Positions 30,338-38,037 of a stretch of DNA of 64,000 bases are shown in pieces. The notes beneath the pieces were generated by a model. That model searched no databases. It saw nothing but the letters and a program-made list of their open reading frames with translations, and was not told where the DNA came from. Every line of letters starts with the position of its first letter. Position 1 is the stretch's first letter. A program made the translations under genes and the position numbers. The DNA lies in contig NZ_SMAJ01000001.1 in NCBI RefSeq assembly GCF_004346225.1, positions 248,001-312,000 on the forward strand, given 5' to 3'. The DNA is from Paralcaligenes ureilyticus (GTDB lineage Bacteria > Pseudomonadota > Gammaproteobacteria > Burkholderiales > Burkholderiaceae_B).

Positions 30338-32055
30338 ATCGCGAGCTCCTCGCGGAATCGCTGAAACAGATCATCAAGGGTCGCCGAGGACTCCATCAGG
30401 GTGGCAATGCTCACCTCCCTCGCGACGAGTCGGCCCGTCCGTCCTGGAGCACTGCGCGGCGATCGGGGCATAGCGGGCACGAGCTTATGCCCGTGTATCA
30501 CGACTGGCTCGTCGGCATCCACCACATGCCCATCTTGCCTTAGCTGTAGAGCCGAGATCGGCCCGGATGTCAGAAACACCTTGGCCTCCCCCGACGAAGT
30601 GTTCAAACGAAACATTCCATCACGTACAGAGTTCGCTGCTGGGGAAGCGATTTTCCACTCACCGCGCGCGGCGCCATACCCAAGGACTCCAACCGCTACA
30701 CCGGTCTCGCACATGCCTGATGCAGGCAAATTTGGATTGATGTGAATGTTGGCAATCGACTCAACCGTCAAGGGCTGGTAGCGACCTGTCACACGGGTCA
30801 AGCTTCCGTTGCGGATCAGATTCAGAGATCGTCCCCACTGATCGATGAAGGCGTTGATGAAAGCCAACGGATCTGGCGCGACGCACGCGGCCAGTTGATC
30901 CCTGAGCGCAACGACACCGTCTCGCAGTGGCTGGCGATCGGCCGGCGGTATCGCACCCGCAGCAAGGTCGACAAGCGTCCGGACCTTGCTGCAAAGCAGG
31001 TGGAGTACTAGAGCAAGCAACAGCGGCTTCGCATAGGCTTGAATCCGAGACCCGTCGACGATCTGCTGGCGATTCGCAGGCGTGAGGTCCTGCCGATAGA
31101 CGTTTTGGAGCAGCCCCTGCTGGTCTCCGCCTAATTCGTTTGCAGAGAACACGTAGCTTGGTCGGTCGCCCGGCCACCGCCACGGCATGTTCACTGCAGC
31201 CTCTGCGAAGAGCGCTTGGATGTTGGCATCCTGGGCTGAGAGGCCAATCATGAGCGTTGGCTTTGTCGCGACAAGGTCCTCCAGTCGGCCTCGGAGCGCT
31301 GCGTTCTCCGGACGGGTAAGCCAGCCGTTTATCTGTGACTGCCGCGCAACCAAGAACGGCCGGTAGGCCGCCTCGTTCTGTGTGGCCCGTACAGCGCACC
31401 CGTGGAACTTGATCAATCGGCCATGGGCCGCTGGTTCTCGCAAATCCTCAGGGCGGGCGCACACCGAAAGCGCAGGCTGCCCACCCGTCAGAGCGGTGAT
31501 GGAGCCCTCGATGAGACCATCCCAGTTGGCCGATACGATGTCAGAGCTCGCGCCTTCCAGGACGAGGATCGCGAGACACATGTGTTCTACATCAGGCAGC
31601 TTGCCCGGGGCCGCGAACGTCCCTCGGACATCAACGGCCTCCCAGAGCAAGTAATCATCGGGCTCGCCCTCCACGTTGACGTCTAGCAGCCGGGCGTAGT
31701 TGTTGCACAACCGATCAACGATCTCGTTGTGATCAGGCCAGTCTGCAAACGGCTGGGTCAAGTCGACTCGGGCGTTTTCTGGATCGGTGAGTGGAGCAAG
31801 GTCCAGTGCGGCTCTCAGCGCCCTGCCGAACCGGCAAGCTGGGTCGCCTGGTGTGATTCGTACGCGTAGGAACTCCAGAACCCGTGCGATAATTTGACGA
31901 AGTCCATCGACGCGACTGAGGGAAATTCCGGATCCGAGCCAGAGCACGTATCTATCCTCGGCAACTCCTTTGGCCACAGAGGCGAATGACCCATCTAGAA
32001 GGGCCAATGTCTCAGGTACAGTGATCGTTGCCGCTATGGGCGCATCGGGTGGCAT
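30334..32055 (-). CDS. SIR2-domain protein, predicted NAD-consuming effector
   Basis: The 573-aa protein carries an N-terminal SIR2-like Rossmann domain (about residues 35-290). GSGIS lies at 41-45, SANWD at 175-179 (the N and D of the usual TxNxD), the HG pair in KFHGC at 217-220, and GLSAQD at 271-276. In SIR2 defence proteins these residues bind and hydrolyse NAD. The C-terminal 280 residues match nothing I know and would be the part that meets the partner proteins. It is the first gene of the leftward operon. Its start follows an AT-rich 200-bp region. The predicted role is NAD depletion upon infection, by analogy with Thoeris, DSR and Lamassu-Sir2. Confidence 0.78.
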   Translation of the reverse strand: MPPDAPIAATITVPETLALLDGSFASVAKGVAEDRYVLWLGSGISLSRVDGLRQIIARVLEFLRVRITPGDPACRFGRALRAALDLAPLTDPENARVDLTQPFADWPDHNEIVDRLCNNYARLLDVNVEGEPDDYLLWEAVDVRGTFAAPGKLPDVEHMCLAILVLEGASSDIVSANWDGLIEGSITALTGGQPALSVCARPEDLREPAAHGRLIKFHGCAVRATQNEAAYRPFLVARQSQINGWLTRPENAALRGRLEDLVATKPTLMIGLSAQDANIQALFAEAAVNMPWRWPGDRPSYVFSANELGGDQQGLLQNVYRQDLTPANRQQIVDGSRIQAYAKPLLLALVLHLLCSKVRTLVDLAAGAIPPADRQPLRDGVVALRDQLAACVAPDPLAFINAFIDQWGRSLNLIRNGSLTRVTGRYQPLTVESIANIHINPNLPASGMCETGVAVGVLGYGAARGEWKIASPAANSVRDGMFRLNTSSGEAKVFLTSGPISALQLRQDGHVVDADEPVVIHGHKLVPAMPRSPRSAPGRTGRLVAREVSIATLMESSATLDDLFQRFREELAI

Positions 32056-32265
32056 GTAAGTCGTATGTGAATGGTCTCAGGGAACGGGCAGGAGAGGCTG
32101 CGGCACCAAGTGGCTGCTCGCGGTTGACAGTGGCTGTTGTCAGCCTCACGATAACGAAACTAACAAAATATATCAATACGTGTCCATGTTAATACACTTT
32201 AAGACAATAATTTCTTTACCGACGGACAACTAACGCGTCGCCCCATCTAGAGGCCCCCAATGAAC
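32056..32265. promoter_or_regulatory. AT-rich control region upstream of the SIR2 operon
   Basis: This 210-bp gap contains an 80-bp AT-rich stretch (about 32150-32225) in otherwise GC-rich surroundings, and a dyad TGACA-N8-TGTCA at 32125-32142. It lies where the operon promoter must be, since the SIR2 gene is read leftward from 32055. The dyad could be an operator. I could not settle on one -35/-10 pair. Confidence 0.35.
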
Positions 32266-33099
32266 GAACGCTGAAGAATGGAACGACTTCGGTCGCCCGC
32301 TGCTGCGGGAGACGGCCAAGAAACTCTATCAATCGCAGGGCGAGCAATCCAGCATCATGGACTTATTCCGCCTGTGCACCATCGAAGACCCCAAGGTCTT
32401 GAAGCAATTCCTTGAAGGCACCCTAGCCGAATCTCTGTTTGTTGGCTCCAGCAAAGCCCTATCCTCCGCCCGTTTTGTTCTGTCGAACAAGCTATCGGAA
32501 CACACTCGCATGAAACCGGGAAAATTCTCCATCCGAGATTGGCCGGGCAAGCCAGGCAGCGGTAACTTGTACATCAATTGGCGCGAAGACATGATAAGTT
32601 CCATGAAGCCGCTGGTGTCGTCGTGGGCCGACGTGTTCATCACTTCGATTCTGTCTGTGCCAGAAAGCGCCCACCGGCGCTGGTGGCTGTTTATTGATGA
32701 ACTGCCAGCCTGGAAGCCCTGCCTTCATTAGAAGCCGGTTTGACCAAAGGGCGCAAGAACGGCCTGCGCATCATCGCTGGATTGCAGAGCACATCCCAGC
32801 TGGAACACATCTACGGACGCACAATGGCCACCACCATCCGGGCGAGCTTCCGTAACCTGGCTGTACCGGGCGGCTCCCGCACTGACCCGCAAACGGCAAA
32901 GGACATGAGTGAAAGTCTCGGAGAGCACGAGGCCGAGCGACCAAAGTACAGCATCAGCCGCAGTGTCGATCATCGGAACACGTCGGACAACATGGACCGC
33001 ACGACAGAAGACGTCGTGACGGCTGCGCAGATACAGGCACTGCCAGCGCTCGGGGGTTATATGTTGCTTTGGCGGGGGATTTCTCGATTGCGAGGGTAA
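32266..33099 (+). pseudogene. TraD-like conjugative coupling protein fragment, frameshifted
   Basis: The region encodes the middle and C-terminal part of a TraD/VirD4-family DNA-pumping ATPase. DFGRPLLRETAKKLY and SRWWLFIDELPA-like sequence are in the first frame, and LEALPSLEAGLTKGRKNGL plus IIAGLQSTSQLEHIYG are in the second. The frame changes at about 32710, inside the Walker B-DELPAL region, consistent with a one-base deletion. The N-terminal membrane part and Walker A are absent. It is a remnant of an integrative conjugative element or plasmid and supports a mobile origin for the island. Confidence 0.82.
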
Positions 33100-33280
33100 G
33101 CTTGCCGTTCATGGAGTTTGCTGTTTCTGCGACGGCATTTCAAGAGTCAGGGAAAGTGCTTAATACTGCTGCATCCACGACGATGCAATCAAACAGATAG
33201 AATACCCGGAAGATCTTAATCGGCCAGAAGCCGACACGCCGCTGATCCAGAAATTTTTAGGTTTGCCTAGGTATACACAT

Positions 33281-33910
33281 ATGAGCACTTCGTCTTTCAC
33301 CCCCAATCCCGAAACTCACGTCGGTGCCGGCGGGGACTTTGCGCGAGTGTTTGACCATGAAGACTATCTGATCATGTTTAACTCGCTTGACCAAGTCAGC
33401 GTGGTGCTTCGAGCACACATGATCTTGGAGGAGTTTCTAAACATATGGTGCAGTCGAACGACTGGAACAGAAGACCTTTTCGCCGGTACGTTTGTCCCCT
33501 TCAAGACTAAGTTGATCGTTGCACGCAATCTGGGGCTAGCGTCGGAATACGAAGAAATTCTCGATAAGTTCAATGAATTTCGAAACCGCTACTCTCACAG
33601 ACGAAAGTACGAACTTGAACAATCAAAGTTGGACAGTATCAAGGATAAGGTCAACGCCTTGCACTCTGAACCGCCTATGCTTCCATGCGAGCAGTTTCAC
33701 ATCTATGCGCAGGGAAAGGATCAATTTGGACGTCCTCAAGAGGTCCAGCACGAATGGTCTTCAACCGACACCAAGAAGAAAGTTCTCTTGGTTGTCATAC
33801 AGCTCGTGATGAAATTCGTCCAATGGATGCAGGCTGAGTTCAATCATCGTGGAATTCAATACAACCTGGTGGTTTGGCCCGCTCAAGAAAGCTATGGCGG
33901 CGCGGCCTAA
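33281..33910 (+). CDS. HEPN/MtlR-like protein carried in an integron-type cassette
   Basis: The 209-aa soluble protein has helical sequence with LRAHMILEEFLNIWC near residue 42, a KTKLIVARNLGL segment near 72, and an RNRYSH (R-x4-H) motif near 101-106. This pattern is seen in HEPN-like and MtlR-like helical proteins. In toxins the R-x4-H residues cut RNA; in MtlR-like proteins they do not. The ATG at 33281 follows the TTG at 33263, which is less likely. The stop codon lies inside an attC site, as is usual for integron cassettes. Codon use differs from the core genes. The function is unproven. Confidence 0.65.
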   Translation: MSTSSFTPNPETHVGAGGDFARVFDHEDYLIMFNSLDQVSVVLRAHMILEEFLNIWCSRTTGTEDLFAGTFVPFKTKLIVARNLGLASEYEEILDKFNEFRNRYSHRRKYELEQSKLDSIKDKVNALHSEPPMLPCEQFHIYAQGKDQFGRPQEVQHEWSSTDTKKKVLLVVIQLVMKFVQWMQAEFNHRGIQYNLVVWPAQESYGGAA

Positions 33911-33966
33911 CCTTTCATTGCAGCAGACCGCCCCCCCCCCGGCGCCGCTGAGTTGAAACGTTAGAC
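33905..33966 (+). other. integron attC recombination site (59-base-element type)
   Basis: The 62-bp site starts with GCCTAAC (R'' type, RYYYAAC) at 33905-33911 and ends with GTTAGAC (R' type, GTTRRRY) at 33960-33966. Between them, CTTTCATTGCAGC and GCTGAGTTGAAAC pair as imperfect arms with unpaired bases, and a ten-C run lies in the loop. It overlaps the end of the preceding gene. No integron integrase is present in the window. Confidence 0.72.
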
Positions 33967-34296
33967 CATAGGGAGCTTCTCATCAAATCGCAAGAACTCT
34001 TCGAGTACATGCTTAAGCTCATTGAGCTTCTCCGGCCAACGTTCTACAACCGGATCCACATGGGTGATAGTGGTTGCAGGATTTACTTAACGTTAACGCC
34101 CATGGTTAGCGCCCATCGGAGACAACAGGGGAGAGTGAAGCTATCGAAGAATGCCGACGAGGTGTGTTCCACCAATCAGCCATACCCACTCGCCGCAATC
34201 AGTAGAATGCCAACATCGACGCCCGGCACGGCCTCTGGCAGCGGCATTCCGAAACCAAGGAGTCGTCAACGAACCTTTGAACATGGATAAATACTG
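33967..34296 (+). other. non-coding or decayed cassette DNA after attC
   Basis: The 330 bp between attC and the protease gene hold no gene I can support. A 93-codon frame (34009-34290) begins plausibly (FEYMLKLIELLRPTFYNRIH) but turns into low-complexity basic sequence, so it may be a broken second cassette. The protease start at 34297 has no strong ribosome site. Confidence 0.4.
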
Positions 34297-35769
34297 ATGA
34301 CTTCAGCCCGCATCACCGAAGACAATCCAGCACTGGCGACGCTGCGACGATCCTGGGTCACCGCCGTCTACACCAGCGATGACGGTATTGCGCCTATGGG
34401 GTCGTTGCACGAGGCTGGGGATGCGCTGGTTGCCCTCGCCTTGATGGAAGAAAACGGCCCCACCGTCTTGGGCAGCGGCGTCATGATTGGCCCCGGATTG
34501 GTCGTGGCTGCCACGCACGTCCTTGCAGAGTTCACTGCGCAGAATGCCGATCCGGTGCTACTGACATTCCTGCCAGACGGGGCGCGTGCTTGGCTGCCAC
34601 GCGAGAGATCAACATTGACGGGCCCCAGTATCTTCGAAGCGGATCGCCGGATCGTCTCAGACGTCTCGCTTTTGAGCTGCACGCTGAACTCCGAGGCGCT
34701 CGAGCACCATCCACTGACGCTTGCGCCATTGCAGATTTCTCTGCCCCTTGTCGGTGAGCGCCTGTGGGCGTTCGGCTACCGACACGACGCGCTGCAAGGC
34801 GCTGCGGCGCTGATCACCCCATTGGTTACCTCCGGGGTAGTGACTGCGGTATTCCCGCAAGGCCGAGGCGAACGCATGCCTTCCGCGTGCATCGAGGTGG
34901 CGATGGATACGAAGGGTGGCATGAGCGGTGGGCCGGTAGTGAACGCTAACGGTGACTTGGTAGGCATCGTCTCATCGTCATTCGATGGCGGACCGTCGTA
35001 CGTCACTCTCATCTGGGAGGCGCTTCGGATAAAAGTCTCCAGTCGGCTGCCATCGCTTGCGCTGAGGGGCGAAATCGACCTGTTCGCTGCCCGGGATCTC
35101 GGACTCGTAAAGCTCAAGGGGAAGGTCAAAAGGAGCAAGCGCGGCAACGTCACGATTATGTTGAGCGAGCCTGAGAGCGAACTGATGGCAGTGTCGGCGA
35201 ATCCCGAGTCAATTGTGTTGCCGCCGCCAGGCAGCAGGCCTCTTGTCGGTCTGCAGTTGGAGGACTTCGAAGAACGCTGGCCGTCTGAGGTAGAGGCAGC
35301 AGCAGCCGACGCCGCACTGGCACACTTGAAAAGGTTAGAACTGCCGTTGGTACGTAGCTTTCTGTCGGCATCTGATGTTCCCGAAGCGTGCTTAGCATCG
35401 ATCTGCGAATTCACTGTCGAGGACTTCGAGGGGTTAGAGAATCCCGACCTTCAGTCTGCCCGGGAGGACGAGGATGGTACCGTCGTCATAGCCTTCGCCT
35501 TTGATCTGCTATCGGTCGTGTGGACGATGCAAGTGCCCGCTTCGGACTATCTAGCGCAGGCTAGAGACTACGACTCTCACTTCATGAACATCACGGTCGA
35601 TAGCTCAACGGCAAGCATGGAGTTAGTCCAGCGCTGCCATTTCGAGGCGACGCTGACCCTTGAGCGAGAGGCCGCAGAGTTCACGAAAGCGTCGATTACT
35701 TTTTCTGGCGTGATACGCCCTAAGCCGCGTGCCCCGCGTATGTACCACATTCCTGCTCTTAATGGCTGA
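34297..35769 (+). CDS. trypsin-like serine peptidase with unknown C-terminal domain
   Basis: The 490-aa protein has a chymotrypsin-fold protease domain at about residues 50-240. The catalytic triad can be read as H74 (VVAATHV), D122 (VSDVSLLS) and S210 (GGMSGGPVV), so it should be active. There is no signal peptide, which points to a cytoplasmic enzyme. The remaining 250 residues are acidic and match nothing I recognise; they may be a sensor or target-binding region. Trypsin-like domains of this kind occur in several conflict systems as effectors. It stands alone between the attC cassette and a MITE-like element. Confidence 0.75.
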   Translation: MTSARITEDNPALATLRRSWVTAVYTSDDGIAPMGSLHEAGDALVALALMEENGPTVLGSGVMIGPGLVVAATHVLAEFTAQNADPVLLTFLPDGARAWLPRERSTLTGPSIFEADRRIVSDVSLLSCTLNSEALEHHPLTLAPLQISLPLVGERLWAFGYRHDALQGAAALITPLVTSGVVTAVFPQGRGERMPSACIEVAMDTKGGMSGGPVVNANGDLVGIVSSSFDGGPSYVTLIWEALRIKVSSRLPSLALRGEIDLFAARDLGLVKLKGKVKRSKRGNVTIMLSEPESELMAVSANPESIVLPPPGSRPLVGLQLEDFEERWPSEVEAAAADAALAHLKRLELPLVRSFLSASDVPEACLASICEFTVEDFEGLENPDLQSAREDEDGTVVIAFAFDLLSVVWTMQVPASDYLAQARDYDSHFMNITVDSSTASMELVQRCHFEATLTLEREAAEFTKASITFSGVIRPKPRAPRMYHIPALNG

Positions 35770-35842
35770 TCGCTTCTTTGCCCACCTGTGAATAGCAACT
35801 TCAAAGATAGGGGCGCACGCCGAGTCAATGTCCTCAATGGGT

Positions 35843-35983
35843 CGAGGCTGTGTGAAAACTCAAATGTCGTGAAAACGCGTGGGTAGGGAGACCGTTCCCA
35901 ACGCCAAAAATTTGAATAGCAGTCGATCTGAAAGGTCGATTTTTTAGCGCCCCAAGATTTTTTAACGTTTTCACACAGCCTCG
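35843..35983 (-). mobile_element. 141-bp MITE-like element, copy 2 (inverted relative to copy 1)
   Basis: The terminal inverted repeats CGAGGCTGTGTGAAAAC and GTTTTCACACAGCCTCG are perfect over 17 bp. The length equals that of copy 1 at 27069, and the reversed interior shares TATTCAAATTTTT...GGGAACGGT with it. Together the copies bracket the SIR2-SMC operon, traD remnant, cassette and protease (8.6 kb between them) and could have moved it, or provide sites for inversion. Confidence 0.72.
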
Positions 35984-36449
35984 GTCGTTAGCTGCCGCCT
36001 ACTCATCACAGAATCTGTGGATAACCATGTGTAAGCCCGTCCTCCCTCCCCTCAAGAGTCAGCACTGACGCGGGTTAGCATGAGGTAACGTGTTCCATTT
36101 TCCTGTTCCTTCAAAAGCCGGTTGGTTTCCTGCTGACCAGGGCCGAAGATTTCGAGCCTGGTCGTAGGTTTTCGGCGTTCGCAGTAATACGGTTCCTGCG
36201 GGGTTGCCGCCGTTGCCGTGAGTTCGTCGCCTTGCCGTGCTGAACTGCTGGCCGGGGCTGATGAACAGGAGCGTGGAATATATGGAGGGGACCCGCCTTG
36301 CGGGGAGGAAGCCGTTTATGCCGCGAAAGCCAGGGCAGCGGATACGGATGGCGGTACAGTCGGCGTTTTGGGCCGTGCACTCATGACAACGGGACCGACG
36401 GCCCGATATGCACTGATTGCGAATGCTGGCCCGCGCGGCGCGCGCCCCT
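35984..36449. other. gene-free stretch beside the Gabija operon
   Basis: No gene can be supported here. Several frames are open for 60-150 codons on both strands (for example 36218-36685), but they are GC-driven, mutually overlapping and without recognisable domains, and one runs into gajB. The sequence may be the decayed remains of mobile-element DNA. Confidence 0.4.
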
Positions 36450-36465
36450 ACCGCCTGTTGGCGGT
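36450..36465. terminator. hairpin downstream of gajB
   Basis: ACCGCC-TGTT-GGCGGT forms a perfect six-base-pair stem 45 bp beyond the gajB stop. On the plus side it is followed by a T-rich tract (CTTATTTATATTCTT). It could act as a terminator, mainly for plus-strand transcription running toward gajB, or as a 3' end stabiliser for the leftward mRNA. Confidence 0.4.
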
Positions 36466-36510
36466 CTTATTTATATTCTTACAGTCCGGTGGTAGCGAAA
36501 CTCGAAGGCT

Positions 36511-38037
36511 TCAGAGCTTGAAAAGAGGGCTGGGATTAGATGTTGGAACCACTAAAGTCAGACTCTTCTTCGCCCTGCTGAGGGCGACATACATTTTGGA
36601 CTTCGCGTACAAAGTTGATGTGAACTGCATCTTGTCACAAGCCATCAGCATCACATGGTCGCATTCTAGGCCCTTCGCTTTGTGAATGCTGCTGACGACC
36701 TTCTTTGGCGGAGATGGACGAGCGTATGAGCGAATACGCGATATCTCAGCGAAACCTTCGTCGGGATCCGCGAACTGTCCGATTCGTATCGCATCTCTGA
36801 ACTCAGAACGATAATCAATCTTCACCTTATCAAAGCCCGGAGCAGTCTCTTGTATCAAGGCGTGAATCTTCTGCAGTGCAATCGAGACTCCAATATGCGT
36901 TGGATCATTCAGGAGGCATCGTGCAATTGCCTGTATGCTGGCAGGCTTTCCAGTAGTGGGTTTGGCTGCTTCAGTACGGACCTCTTGAATCAATCTGTTT
37001 CCATGGCTTGATGGGCTAAATCCGGCAGCAACACTGTCCATAAAGGAAGCTACACCTTGCGCCAACGCCTCCGCATTCCCCTGTTCGCTACGCAGCGTCT
37101 GTACAAGCGTAACCAATGCCTCACGCGTATGCCCTTCCCATATCGGGACCGATCTTCCCCAGAAGGCCCGAAGCGCAACCACTAGGTCATTCTGCGAGGC
37201 CAAGATCATCAACTGAGTGGTGTTGCGCAACACCCTGTCAATCGAGACTCGATGTTCCCTGGACAGTTGATAGCCAGTACGCATCTGGGATAGGTTGTTG
37301 CCCACTAACACCCTAACCGACGAGGGAAGGTTATTTTTTAAATCGATTGGCAACCCTTGCTCCATACTCTCCCGAGCCTTGATAATCCAGGCTCCCAGAT
37401 GAGGGCAGCCATCTTGCCAGCGATGCGGAATGATCAATTTTTCGCTGGCTCCTTGCGCCTTCAATGCATCCCAGCGAGCACGGTCCTCTCGCGCAGCCTT
37501 ATCGCTCTTGGCGCCATAGATCCGCTGCATGGGATCACCAAAGATGCGGACTATCGCACCAGCGGCCAACAGCGACATAACGACACTATGCTGGTCGAAA
37601 CTGGAGTCTTGATGCTCATCACAGACGATTACTGGAAATCGCCGTGCAAGCGCACGCGCCACCATAGGCTGTAAGCAAAGAAATCTCGCCACCTTGGAAG
37701 CCATGATCTCGAACCCCTGTCCGCCGTCCTGCCAGGCCCAGGACATTATGTTGGGAGGGAGATCCAGAGCCTTGTGATATGCCAGAGCAATTTGCGAAAT
37801 CAAGGCATCAATAGTCTTGATTTCCACACGGGAGCCAGCTGTTTTAGTGCGAGCTGCAAATACGGAACATGCAGCATGAGTATGCGTCAAGATGAGCAAA
37901 CGGCCATCACCAAGGTGCCCAACTACGTCCTTGGCGTAAGCGGCACCCTGGTATGTTTTACCGCAGCCTGCGGCAGCCTCAATGACCACCAGTGGCTCGC
38001 GCGATCGAAGAAGCGTAGCGACGGCCTCGTCACTCAT
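36511..38037 (-). CDS. gajB: Gabija protein GajB, UvrD-like helicase
   Basis: The 508-aa protein is a superfamily 1 helicase-like ATPase. Walker A AAAGCGKTY lies at residues 21-29, and LTHTHAACSVFAAR is motif Ia. VCDEHQDSS is the Walker B region near 133, QRIYGAKSD is a motif III/IV-like segment, and IHKAKGLECDHVML is motif V near 455. Length and short domain set match GajB, the partner of the GajA nuclease. The ATG overlaps the gajA stop by four bases. In Gabija, GajB associates with GajA and is thought to respond to DNA ends and nucleotide levels during phage infection. Confidence 0.85.
   Translation of the reverse strand: MSDEAVATLLRSREPLVVIEAAAGCGKTYQGAAYAKDVVGHLGDGRLLILTHTHAACSVFAARTKTAGSRVEIKTIDALISQIALAYHKALDLPPNIMSWAWQDGGQGFEIMASKVARFLCLQPMVARALARRFPVIVCDEHQDSSFDQHSVVMSLLAAGAIVRIFGDPMQRIYGAKSDKAAREDRARWDALKAQGASEKLIIPHRWQDGCPHLGAWIIKARESMEQGLPIDLKNNLPSSVRVLVGNNLSQMRTGYQLSREHRVSIDRVLRNTTQLMILASQNDLVVALRAFWGRSVPIWEGHTREALVTLVQTLRSEQGNAEALAQGVASFMDSVAAGFSPSSHGNRLIQEVRTEAAKPTTGKPASIQAIARCLLNDPTHIGVSIALQKIHALIQETAPGFDKVKIDYRSEFRDAIRIGQFADPDEGFAEISRIRSYARPSPPKKVVSSIHKAKGLECDHVMLMACDKMQFTSTLYAKSKMYVALSRAKKSLTLVVPTSNPSPLFKL

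Noticed and set aside
33931-33940. Ten-C run as evidence of an assembly error
   Set aside because: The run lies in the loop of a well-formed attC site, where sequence is free to vary. It cannot be judged without reads.
36218-36685. 155-aa frame on the plus strand
   Set aside because: It overlaps the 3' end of gajB on the other strand, has no domain and is explained by GC-driven open frames.
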